This document shows positions 1-7,388 of a stretch of DNA of 64,000 nucleotides, one piece after another (the stretch's first letter is position 1; each line of letters begins with the position of its first letter). Both the position numbers and the translations under genes were made by a program. The notes below the pieces were generated by a model. It did no database searches. It saw nothing but the letters and a program-made list of their open reading frames with translations, and was not told where the DNA came from. The stretch comes from Bifidobacterium anseris (GTDB lineage Bacteria; Actinomycetota; Actinomycetes; Actinomycetales; Bifidobacteriaceae): positions 620,001 through 684,000 of the forward strand of contig NZ_NMYC01000005.1 in the NCBI RefSeq assembly GCF_002860345.1, read 5' to 3'.

Positions 1-186
1 CGCGACGATGTGCGCCTCGTTGAACGAGGTCTTCAGCGAGGAGCCGCGGTGGCCGGAGGTGCCGAAGATGACACGCTCTTCAGGGACCGACGGATCCGGG
101 ACGACGTCATAGTACTTGCCGATGACTTCGTCGACGTTGATCAGATCTGCTTCAGTGGCGGGCATGCCCGCGTTAGGTGCAACCAT
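1..186 (-). CDS. pgm: Phosphoglucomutase, N-terminal part (cut by window edge)
   Basis: Only the first 62 codons lie in the window; the rest is off the left edge. The visible residues include FGTSGHRGSS at about residues 41-50, the N-terminal signature of alpha-D-glucose-specific phosphoglucomutase of the phosphohexomutase superfamily. The enzyme interconverts glucose 1-phosphate and glucose 6-phosphate in the cytoplasm, linking UDP-glucose and polysaccharide synthesis to central metabolism. The start at 186 was chosen because an AAGGAAG stretch precedes the ATG and because the leader up to the DLINV segment matches the usual short N-terminus. A second in-frame ATG seven codons later is possible. 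Confidence 0.88.
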   Translation of the reverse strand, partial: MVAPNAGMPATEADLINVDEVIGKYYDVVPDPSVPEERVIFGTSGHRGSSLKTSFNEAHIVA

Positions 187-398
187 ACTTCCTTCATTCT
201 GATGGGACAACAGTTACTGCTCCATGCTGCAGGGCGTGGTCGCCGTGCAGACGCGGTTCCAGTTTAGCCTGTGGCGCAGAGATGACATCGATTGCAAAGG
301 TGGCATCGGCGGCGGCTGGCGGCAAAGAGAGCGAAGAGGCGCGTCGCGGCGCTCGCGGCCGCCCATCGTTCGCAATCGATGGACGGTCGCGGGTGCGC

Positions 399-1541
399 TC
401 AGTCCTTGGCGAGCGGCGCCTTGATCGGCGGGATCTGCGTCGTCGCGCTGATGTTGTCGTCGAGCGGCACACGCACGAGGAGCGCCTCGCGGTCGACGGA
501 GAACAGGATATGCCGTGTCTCGGGCAGCATGTCGCCGTCGACCTGCGCGGGCACCGGCTTGTCGAGCATGACCTCGGCCTGCACGCCCTGCATCTGGTCG
601 ATGTGCGAATGCGTCGACAGCGGGCTCTGCGCGGCCTTGCCGGTGATCGTCTGGTGGACGACGTCGCCGAAGAGGTTCGCCCAGCCGATGATGCCGCCGT
701 TCGTGTCGATCATCTCGAAATCGAGCAGCCCGTCATTGAACGCCGCGTCCGGCATCAGCGAGAACACCGGGATCTGGCCGCAGTTGCCGGCCATGAACGT
801 GCGGAACTCGGTGTCGCGCTGCGTGTATGTCTCGCCATCGGGACCCTTGATCGTGATCGACGCGTGGTATTTCGGCGTGAACAGATGCTTCGCGCCGGAA
901 ATGAAGTAGGCGAGCCAGCTGATGTTCTTCTTGAGCTTGGGGTCGGTGTCGTCGATCATCACAGCGTCGAAGCCGACGCCGGCGATGATCAGGAACGCGT
1001 GCGCATGGTCCTCGTCCGGGTCGTCGAGGATCCGCAGACGGCCGACGTCGACGCGATGCGAGCCGTGGGAGACCGCGATCGTCAGCGCGGCCTCGACGTC
1101 GTCGATCGGAATGCCCATGTTGCGCGCGAACAGATTGCCGGTGCCGATCGGCACGATGCCCATCGCATGCCCGGTGCCGCCGAGCGCGGACGCGACCGTG
1201 CGCACCGTGCCGTCGCCGCCGACGGCGATGACGACGTCCGCGCCGCGCGCGAGCGCCTCCTGCGCGCAGACGCGGCCGTCCTTGTCGAGCTGCGTGTCGA
1301 TGAACATGACCTCGGTCAGCCCCTTGCGTTCGCAGTACGCCTTGATGCGCGCGCGCGTCGTCTCGGCGGTCGGCTTGGACGGGTTGATGATGAACGCGTA
1401 GTGCACTTGGTCGTCGCGGCGCTGCTCGAGCCGCTGCACGCGCCGACGGTGCATCGTGATACGGATGGCGGCGATGATCGCGGTGATGATCGCGATGAGC
1501 GCGATCATCACCGCGAGAATGATCAGTGCCTGTTGATTCAT
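399..1541 (-). CDS. Diacylglycerol kinase family lipid kinase
   Basis: 380 residues. An N-terminal hydrophobic segment (about residues 5-28) is followed by a basic stretch and then the DAGK catalytic domain. The domain shows FIINPSKP (about 49-56), the nucleotide-binding GGDGTVRTVASAL motif and GTGNLFARNMGIP, which are typical of the YegS/DgkB/LCB5 family. These enzymes phosphorylate diacylglycerol or related lipids at the membrane using ATP. The N-terminal membrane anchor is common in actinobacterial members. The gene is divergent from serS across a 180-bp gap, and a G-rich ribosome-binding stretch precedes the ATG. The exact lipid substrate cannot be read from the sequence. Confidence 0.88.
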   Translation of the reverse strand: MNQQALIILAVMIALIAIITAIIAAIRITMHRRRVQRLEQRRDDQVHYAFIINPSKPTAETTRARIKAYCERKGLTEVMFIDTQLDKDGRVCAQEALARGADVVIAVGGDGTVRTVASALGGTGHAMGIVPIGTGNLFARNMGIPIDDVEAALTIAVSHGSHRVDVGRLRILDDPDEDHAHAFLIIAGVGFDAVMIDDTDPKLKKNISWLAYFISGAKHLFTPKYHASITIKGPDGETYTQRDTEFRTFMAGNCGQIPVFSLMPDAAFNDGLLDFEMIDTNGGIIGWANLFGDVVHQTITGKAAQSPLSTHSHIDQMQGVQAEVMLDKPVPAQVDGDMLPETRHILFSVDREALLVRVPLDDNISATTQIPPIKAPLAKD

Positions 1542-1709
1542 GGCTCGCCCTCGCTTCTCCTCGCCTGCACGCCGGACCGCACCGATGACGGCGCCCGCGC
1601 CAGCTACCGGTTTCCCATCTTAGCAAGCGACGCGCGCGTGGCAGCGCGGGCGGCTGCGTGCGTCGCGAAAACAGTGGGAAAACAACGGTCAGCTGTCGGC
1701 TTCGCGCAT

Positions 1710-1715
1710 TACGCT
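1710..1715 (+). promoter_or_regulatory. -10 element (TACGCT) of leaderless serS
   Basis: TACGCT lies six bases before the serS ATG and no Shine-Dalgarno is visible, so transcription probably begins at or next to the start codon. The same spacing recurs at serC, gpmA, trmB and the kinase-like gene in this window. Confidence 0.5.
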
Positions 1716-1721
1716 TAAGCC

Positions 1722-3005
1722 ATGCTCGATATTCAATTCATCCGTGAACACCCTGAAGTCGTCAAGGAATCCCAGCGCAAGCGCGGCGAGTCGGTCGAAC
1801 TCGTCGACGAGGTGCTGCGCAGCGACGAGGTGCGCCGCACCTCGCTCAAGAAGTACGAGGAGGCGCGCTCCAGGCAGAAGGAGATCGGCAAGCAGGTCGC
1901 GAAGGCCGCCGCCGACGAGAAGGCCGCGCTCATCGCGCAGACGAAGGAGCTCTCCGAGCAGGTCTCCGCATACAAGGCGGACGCGGACACGGCGAACGAA
2001 CAGTACACCACGGCGATGTGGCAGCTGTCGAACATCGTCGAGCCGGAGGCGCCGGAAGGCGGCGAGGACGACTACGTCGTCGTCAAGAAGGTAGGCACGA
2101 TCCGCGACTTTGCAGCCGAGGGCTTCGAGCCGAAGGACCATCTCACGCTCGGGGAGGGCGTCGCCGGCATCGACATGAAGCGCGGCGTCAAGGTCTCCGG
2201 ATCGCGTTTCTACTTCCTGCGCGGCGACATCGCGCGCATGCAGATCGCGATGCTGACGATGGCCGTCGACCAGGCGCAGGAGCACGGCTTCGTGCTCGCG
2301 ATCACGCCGACGCTTGTGCGTCCCGAGGTGATGCGCGGCACCGGCTTCCTCAACTCGCATGCCGATGAGATCTACCGTCTGCGCGAACCCGACGAGGACT
2401 ACCTCGTCGGCACCTCCGAGGTCGCACTTGCCGGCATGCACGAGGACGAGATCCTCGATCTGGACAAGGGCCCGCTGCGTTACTGCGGCTGGAGCTCATG
2501 CTACCGCCGCGAGGCGGGCGCCGCCGGCAAGGACACGTCGGGCATCATCCGCGTCCACCAGTTCGACAAGGTCGAGATGTTCGTCTATTGCAAGCCGGAG
2601 GACTCCTACGACCAGCACCGGCAGCTGCTCGCGATGGAGGAGGAGATGCTCGGCAAGGTCGAGGTGCCGTACCGCGTCATCGACACGGCCGCCGGCGATC
2701 TGGGATCCTCGGCTGCGCGCAAGTTCGACTGCGAGGCGTGGGTGCCGACGCAGGGCCGCTACCGCGAGCTCACGTCGACGTCGAACTGCACGCAGTATCA
2801 GGCGCGCCGCCTCAACATCCGCGAACGCGTCGAGGGCGGCACCGAGCCGGTCGCCACGCTCAACGGCACGCTCGCCACGACGCGCTGGCTCGTCGCGATC
2901 ATGGAGAACCATCAGCTCAAGGACGGCTCGATCGTCGTGCCGAAGGCGATGCGTCCGTACATGGGCGGCAAGGAGATCATCGAGCCGACGACGTGGGAGG
3001 CGTGA
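1722..3005 (+). CDS. serS: Seryl-tRNA synthetase
   Basis: 427 residues, normal length for SerRS. The first ~110 residues are a charged helical region forming the tRNA-binding coiled-coil arm (residues such as RKRGESVELVDEVLRSDE). The class II catalytic core follows, with motif 2 around YRREAGAAGKDTSG and motif 3 near the end in LNGTLATTRWL. It charges tRNA-Ser with serine and also supplies Ser-tRNA for selenocysteine where that exists. It is followed 91 bases downstream by a tRNA-Ser gene on the same strand, which has its own -10 box. The start is probably leaderless. Confidence 0.97.
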   Translation: MLDIQFIREHPEVVKESQRKRGESVELVDEVLRSDEVRRTSLKKYEEARSRQKEIGKQVAKAAADEKAALIAQTKELSEQVSAYKADADTANEQYTTAMWQLSNIVEPEAPEGGEDDYVVVKKVGTIRDFAAEGFEPKDHLTLGEGVAGIDMKRGVKVSGSRFYFLRGDIARMQIAMLTMAVDQAQEHGFVLAITPTLVRPEVMRGTGFLNSHADEIYRLREPDEDYLVGTSEVALAGMHEDEILDLDKGPLRYCGWSSCYRREAGAAGKDTSGIIRVHQFDKVEMFVYCKPEDSYDQHRQLLAMEEEMLGKVEVPYRVIDTAAGDLGSSAARKFDCEAWVPTQGRYRELTSTSNCTQYQARRLNIRERVEGGTEPVATLNGTLATTRWLVAIMENHQLKDGSIVVPKAMRPYMGGKEIIEPTTWEA

Positions 3006-3066
3006 TACGCGCTTTCCGGCATTGCGCACGGACGACGCATACGGCGCCTGATACGCAGGCGCATGC

Positions 3067-3072
3067 TATACT
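3067..3072 (+). promoter_or_regulatory. -10 box of tRNA-Ser
   Basis: TATACT lies 25 bases upstream of the mature tRNA 5' end, in the serS-tRNA gap, so the tRNA can be transcribed independently of serS. Confidence 0.5.
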
Positions 3073-3096
3073 GGTCGTTCGTGCGCCAAGCACATT

Positions 3097-3181
3097 GGAT
3101 AGGTGTCCGAGCGGTCTAAGGAGACGGTCTTGAAAACCGTTGACGCGCAAGCGTCCGCGAGTTCGAATCTCGCCCTATCCG
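3097..3181 (+). tRNA. tRNA-Ser (UGA)
   Basis: Acceptor GGATAGG (3097-3103) pairs with CCTATCC (3174-3180); G3181 is the discriminator. The anticodon stem encloses the loop CTTGAAA, giving anticodon TGA, and a long class II variable arm is present (GACGCGCAAGCGTC). The T arm contains GTTCGAATC. CCA is not fully encoded. It lies directly downstream of its cognate synthetase gene serS. Confidence 0.96.
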
Positions 3182-3187
3182 CCGACT

Positions 3188-3221
3188 AAGGGCTTCCGGT
3201 TTCGACCGGAAGCCCTTTTTT
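3188..3221 (+). terminator. Rho-independent terminator after tRNA-Ser
   Basis: A perfect 13-bp stem (AAGGGCTTCCGGT with its complement) encloses a TTCG tetraloop and runs into a T tract. It is one of the strongest terminators in the window. Confidence 0.93.
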
Positions 3222-3384
3222 CATGCCGTTGTCATGCCTTGTGGCGGCCGTCGGGCCGTCAGGGAGGTCAGACATAGAGGTCATGTGGGGAGCCGCACCG
3301 GCCGCGCGCATGTTACGGCCGTGTGTCCGCGGAGGGGGAGCGGGGCGTTTTCGTAACCAACCAAAAACATGGCGATTATGTAAG

Positions 3385-3398
3385 TGAGCAGGTGCTCG
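3385..3398 (+). promoter_or_regulatory. Putative TetR operator (permease copy)
   Basis: TGAGCAGGTGCTCG contains the inverted repeat GAGCA/TGCTC and matches the two copies before the aminotransferase gene (5812-5825 and 5901-5914). It is inferred to bind the TetR protein encoded at 5186-5764. Confidence 0.55.
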
Positions 3399-3486
3399 TT
3401 TATGTTTGCCGATATCCGGACGCAGTCGGCGCCGGAGATCAACGATACGAGAAACCCAAGTGAAGGCAATGCATAACAACGATTCG

Positions 3487-3502
3487 TGAGCATATCCGCT
3501 CC
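3487..3502 (+). promoter_or_regulatory. Weak second operator-like site
   Basis: TGAGCATATCCGCTCC resembles the upstream palindrome but carries an extra base in the spacer. It lies 25 bases before the permease start. It may be a degenerate second TetR site or chance. Confidence 0.25.
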
Positions 3503-3526
3503 GTTCCCGACCGAAAGAAGGCGACG

Positions 3527-5050
3527 ATGACCGCACCATCCATACCCGCACCGCATCTGGACCAGAGCACATGCTCACCACAATCCGGCATTCCTCCGGT
3601 CGCCACGGCCGGCCAGTGTGCGGCAACGTCGCGCGCTGGTCTGGGCACGCCGGCGATCACGATGATGGTCGTCGCCGCGGCCGCGCCGCTCACCGTGCTC
3701 AGCGGCGGCACGCCGCTCGGCATCCTCACCGGCAACGGCGCCGCGTTCCCGGTGAGCTTCCTCGTCGTCGGCGTCGCCCTGCTGCTCTTCTCGATCGGCT
3801 TCTCCGCGATGAGCCGCCACGTGACCGGCTCCGGCGGCTTTTTCAACGCGATTGGCCGCGGCCTGCACCCGATGTTCGGCCTCGGCGCGTCGACGCTTGC
3901 GCTGTTCACTTATCTGATGATCCAGTCGGCGATCGTCTGCTTCCTCGGCATGCAGATCTGTACATGCCTCGCCTCGATCGCCGGGCTGACGGTGCCGTGG
4001 TGGGTGTGCTCGCTCGCGGCCGCCGCGCTCGCCGGCGTCCTCGGCTACCGCAACATCGCGATGAGCGCGAACGTCGTCAACGTGCTCATCGCCGGCGAGA
4101 TCGCCGTCGCCGTCGTGCTGTGCGTCGCGATCTTCGCTCGCCATCTTCCCGCGGGTGTCGACTTTGCGGCCACGTTCAGCCCGTCCGCGTCGCTCGAAGG
4201 CGCCCCCGGCGTCGCGATCATCTTCGCGATCGCGAGCTTCGTCGGCTTCGAATCGACGTCGATCTACCGAGCCGAGGCGCGCGACCCCGACGTGACGGTG
4301 CCGCGCGCGACCTACGTGGCCGTCGTATTCGTCACGCTGCTCTACCTCGTCTCGTCCTTCGCGATCGTCGTCGCGTGGTGCTCGGACGGTGCCGTCGACG
4401 CGGACGCGCTCACCGCCGGCGATATGCTCCAGGCGACCGGCGCGAAGTACGTGGGCGGCTGGTTCGCGAACGTCATCAGCGTGCTCATCATCACGAGCCT
4501 GTTCGCGGCCGTGCTCTCCTTCCATAACGTGCTCGCCCGCTACATGCGCGCGATGGCTGACGCCCGCGCGCTGCCGTCCGTGCTCGGCCGTCTGCATGCG
4601 CGTCACGGTTCGCCGACCTTCGCGTCGCTCGTCGCGACCGCCGCTTCCGTCGGCGTCGTCCTGTGCGTCGGCATCGCCGGCCTTGACCCCTTCACCCAGG
4701 CGTTCTCATGGTTCTCCGGCGTCGCCGTCCTCGGCTTCGTCATGCTGCTCGTGCTCGCCTGCCTGTCCGTCGTTGTGATGTTCGTGCGCCGCGCCGACCT
4801 GCGCGCCGGCGAAGGCGTCCTCAAATCGGTTGTCGCGCCCGGCGTTGGCGTGCTGCTGCTTGTGGCGATCCTCGCGTGCGCCGTCATGTACTTCCCCGAC
4901 CTCGTCGGCGAGGCGAGCTTCGGCGTCACGTGCCGCACGCTCGTCGCATGCGCGTGCGCCGCCTTCGCCGTCGGCGTCGTCGAAACAATCATCATGCGCA
5001 GGCGCAGCGACGACGCCTACCGTGCGCTCGAGTCGGCGATCGCCGGCTGA
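3527..5050 (+). CDS. APC-family amino acid/amine permease
   Basis: 507 residues with about twelve hydrophobic segments beginning near residue 42. The first membrane segment region contains VLSGGTPLGILTGNGAAFP, resembling the unwound glycine-rich first helix of APC superfamily transporters. The first ~38 residues are hydrophilic. A GAAGG ribosome-binding site precedes the ATG. The next gene downstream is a TetR regulator and then a class III aminotransferase, with shared operator-like palindromes before the permease and the aminotransferase. The likely job is uptake of an amino acid or polyamine that the aminotransferase then processes; the substrate itself is not visible from sequence. Confidence 0.85.
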   Translation: MTAPSIPAPHLDQSTCSPQSGIPPVATAGQCAATSRAGLGTPAITMMVVAAAAPLTVLSGGTPLGILTGNGAAFPVSFLVVGVALLLFSIGFSAMSRHVTGSGGFFNAIGRGLHPMFGLGASTLALFTYLMIQSAIVCFLGMQICTCLASIAGLTVPWWVCSLAAAALAGVLGYRNIAMSANVVNVLIAGEIAVAVVLCVAIFARHLPAGVDFAATFSPSASLEGAPGVAIIFAIASFVGFESTSIYRAEARDPDVTVPRATYVAVVFVTLLYLVSSFAIVVAWCSDGAVDADALTAGDMLQATGAKYVGGWFANVISVLIITSLFAAVLSFHNVLARYMRAMADARALPSVLGRLHARHGSPTFASLVATAASVGVVLCVGIAGLDPFTQAFSWFSGVAVLGFVMLLVLACLSVVVMFVRRADLRAGEGVLKSVVAPGVGVLLLVAILACAVMYFPDLVGEASFGVTCRTLVACACAAFAVGVVETIIMRRRSDDAYRALESAIAG

Positions 5051-5185
5051 GCGCAGCTCCGCGAATCCCGTGCGGTCGACCGTTTCCGAACATTGTCGGA
5101 AGGACCGACCGCGCGTTCGCGTACTATGGCAAATCGTGCATGTCGCAGTCGTGCACATCGCAGCGGAAACGAAATAAGGAGGACG

Positions 5186-5764
5186 ATGCCGAAGATCGTC
5201 GATCACGAAGAGCGGCGCCAGCAGATCGTCGACGCGTTCCTGACGCTCGTCGAACGCGGACGCGGCCTCGACGCCGCGTCGTCGCGTGCACTCGCAGCGC
5301 AGCTCGGCGTCTCGAACAGCCTGCTGTGGCGGTACTTCGACGACATGGACGCGATCGTCGAACGCGCCTACCGCGAGGTCGTCGCGCGTACGAACGCGCG
5401 CATCGAACGCGGCATCGCAGGTCGGCGCGGCCTTGACGCCGTCCATGCGCTCATCGACGAACTCATGCCGGTGACGAGCGTGTCGCAGGCGGAGGCGCGC
5501 ATCGTCGTCGCCTACTGGGCCGCGAAGGTGCGCGACCGGCGCTCCTACGTCGAGCCGCACAACTGCTGGCGCGTCAAGCTCGTCGATTTCCTCGAGCAGG
5601 CGTGCGAACTCGGCGAGGTCGCCGACGACTGCCCGGTGCAGGTGCTCGCCGACGCCGTCGTCGATATCGTCGACAACGCGCAGGTCGAGTTCGCGATGTC
5701 CGAGGACGAGCATACGGCGCTCGCGGCGCGTGATCTCGCGCGCGCCATTGTGCGGCTGCACTGA
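5186..5764 (+). CDS. TetR-family transcriptional regulator
   Basis: 192 residues starting MPKIVDHEERRQQ. The N-terminal helix-turn-helix is clear around residues 32-52 (ALAAQLGVSNSLLWRYFDDM), with a helical C-terminal ligand domain. The start at 5186 is fixed by AAGGAGG six bases upstream; the longer frame to 5093 has no coding character. It sits between a permease and an aminotransferase on the same strand. Palindromes of form TGAGC-N4-GCTCA occur upstream of both, so it is most simply their local repressor, released by a substrate or pathway intermediate. The effector is unknown. Confidence 0.9.
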   Translation: MPKIVDHEERRQQIVDAFLTLVERGRGLDAASSRALAAQLGVSNSLLWRYFDDMDAIVERAYREVVARTNARIERGIAGRRGLDAVHALIDELMPVTSVSQAEARIVVAYWAAKVRDRRSYVEPHNCWRVKLVDFLEQACELGEVADDCPVQVLADAVVDIVDNAQVEFAMSEDEHTALAARDLARAIVRLH

Positions 5765-5811
5765 ACACGACGCGCGCGGGGGCAGCGTGCGTATTGATGT
5801 ATTGATGAGGG

Positions 5812-5825
5812 TGAGCGTTTGCTCA
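5812..5825 (+). promoter_or_regulatory. Putative TetR operator 1 (aminotransferase)
   Basis: TGAGCGTTTGCTCA is an inverted repeat of TGAGC/GCTCA, 113 bases before the aminotransferase start. It is the same motif as at 5901-5914 and 3385-3398. Confidence 0.6.
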
Positions 5826-5900
5826 TGTAACAGAGTCGACATCTGTCGTCATCGTTGGAAACATATGGGAAACCGGTTAGAAAATCTCGTTGCCTTAAAG

Positions 5901-5914
5901 TGAGCATACGCTCA
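5901..5914 (+). promoter_or_regulatory. Putative TetR operator 2 (aminotransferase)
   Basis: TGAGCATACGCTCA is a TGAGC/GCTCA inverted repeat 24 bases before the aminotransferase ATG. It is 89 bases from operator 1. Occupancy here would block initiation. Confidence 0.6.
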
Positions 5915-5937
5915 AAAAACAACGGAAGGATGTCATC

Positions 5938-7287
5938 ATGACTGCCGCATCGGAACTCTACCCGGGATTCATCAGCCTTGACGAGGCCTTCGACCTGACC
6001 GAGGAGCAGGTCAAGGACATGCAGCTGAAGCACATGAACGAATACCGCACGAAGCTCGGCCTCGCAGGCGGCCTCACCTTCGACATCAAGCGCGCCGAAG
6101 GCTGCTACATCTGGGACGCGGACGGCAACAAGCGCCTCGATTTCATCGGCTGCGTCGGCGTCTACCTGCTCGGCCACAACAACCCGTTCATCGTCGAGAA
6201 CGTGCGCAAATACCTCGCTACGAAGCCACTGACGATGGATCCGCTCGCCTTGAAGCCGATCACGGCGGCCTTCGCGCACAACATGGCGCTCGTCACGCCC
6301 GAGCTGACGCGCACGATCGTCAACGGCGGCGGCGGCGCGGAGGCCGTCGAGGCCGTGCTCAAGCTCGTGCGCATCGCGGCGGGACGCCATCATCCCGAGC
6401 GCAAGCGCATCGTCTCGACGCTCAACTCCTTCCATGGCAAGACGCTCGGCGCCGTCAGCGCCGGCGGCAAGGACGTGTGGCGCCGCTGGCAGCCGGTCAT
6501 CGCCGACCACGCCTACGTACCCTACGGCGATCTTGACGCCGTGGAGGCGGAGTTCAAGAAGGGCAACGTCATCGCGTTCATCGCCGAGACGATCCAGGGC
6601 GAAGGCGGCGTCGTCGTGCCGCCGGAGGACTATTTCCCGACGATCCGACGCCTGTGCGACGAATACGGCGTCTACATGATCATGGACGAGGTGCAGGCCG
6701 GCTCGTGCCGCACCGGCTACGTCTGGGCGCACCAGTACTACGAGGGTCTCGTCCCCGACGCGTTCACCTTCGCGAAGGGTATGAGCGACGGCGTGCTGCC
6801 GGTCTCCGGCATCCAGGTCAAGGACAGCCTGTATCAGGAGGCTTACGGCTCCTACGACAGCGCGATGATGCACACGGCCACCTATCAGGACAACAACATC
6901 TCCGCCGCCGTCGCACTCAGCTCGCTGCAGTACATGATTGAGCACGACGTGGCCGGCCAGGTGCGCGAGAAGAGCAAGTACATTTTCGCCAAGCTCGAAC
7001 AGATCCATCAGAAGTACCCGGACGTCATCGCGGAGATCCGCGGACGCGGATTCATGATCGGCCTCAAGTTCGGCGTGGACGCCGACGGCGTGGGCTACGC
7101 GAACCGCGTGGCCGCCGTCATGGCGCAGAAGTACTACGTGCACACGATGACGTCGACGAACGACGACACGATCCTGCGCGTCTACCCGAACATCACGACG
7201 ACCGAAGCGGACTTCGACTGGTTCATCGACGCCTTCGACAAGGCGATCCGCGACGTCATCGGCTCGGCCGCGCCGGCGGAGAGCTGA
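5938..7287 (+). CDS. Class III PLP-dependent aminotransferase (putrescine/ornithine type)
   Basis: 449 residues with the class III aminotransferase fold. Visible motifs are the glycine-rich cofactor-binding NGGGGAEAVEAVLK, the SFHGKTLGA segment, the IMDEVQAG aspartate motif that contacts the PLP ring, and the Schiff-base lysine in FAKGMSDG. The family transfers the omega-amino group of ornithine, putrescine, GABA or acetylornithine to 2-oxoglutarate or pyruvate. The nearest pattern is the putrescine/ornithine group, but substrate choice is not certain. GGAAGGA precedes the ATG. Two TetR operator-like palindromes lie immediately upstream, tying it to the permease and regulator. Confidence 0.87.
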   Translation: MTAASELYPGFISLDEAFDLTEEQVKDMQLKHMNEYRTKLGLAGGLTFDIKRAEGCYIWDADGNKRLDFIGCVGVYLLGHNNPFIVENVRKYLATKPLTMDPLALKPITAAFAHNMALVTPELTRTIVNGGGGAEAVEAVLKLVRIAAGRHHPERKRIVSTLNSFHGKTLGAVSAGGKDVWRRWQPVIADHAYVPYGDLDAVEAEFKKGNVIAFIAETIQGEGGVVVPPEDYFPTIRRLCDEYGVYMIMDEVQAGSCRTGYVWAHQYYEGLVPDAFTFAKGMSDGVLPVSGIQVKDSLYQEAYGSYDSAMMHTATYQDNNISAAVALSSLQYMIEHDVAGQVREKSKYIFAKLEQIHQKYPDVIAEIRGRGFMIGLKFGVDADGVGYANRVAAVMAQKYYVHTMTSTNDDTILRVYPNITTTEADFDWFIDAFDKAIRDVIGSAAPAES

Positions 7288-7314
7288 TTCGGGCACGGCG
7301 CATCCATCGAATCG

Positions 7315-7379
7315 ACACAGCGACGGCCGGGCCGCACCACGACGCAGCGACGTCGAGGGCGGCCCGGCCGTCGCCGTGT
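7315..7379. terminator. Inverted repeat between convergent genes
   Basis: CGACGGCCGGGCCGC (from 7321) pairs with GCGGCCCGGCCGTCG (ending 7373), with flanking ACACAG/CGTGT adding pairs, around a loop of about 23 bases. It lacks a T tract. It sits between the convergent aminotransferase and hydrolase genes and could stop transcription in both directions. Confidence 0.55.
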
Positions 7380-7388
7380 CTGTGAATG

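Larger units (their letters stand above)
3222..3526. other. Regulatory gap upstream of the permease
   Basis: About 305 bases with no convincing reading frame. It holds one good inverted repeat (3385-3398) and one weaker copy (3487-3502) of the palindrome also found before the aminotransferase. The remainder shows no recognisable feature. Confidence 0.5.
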
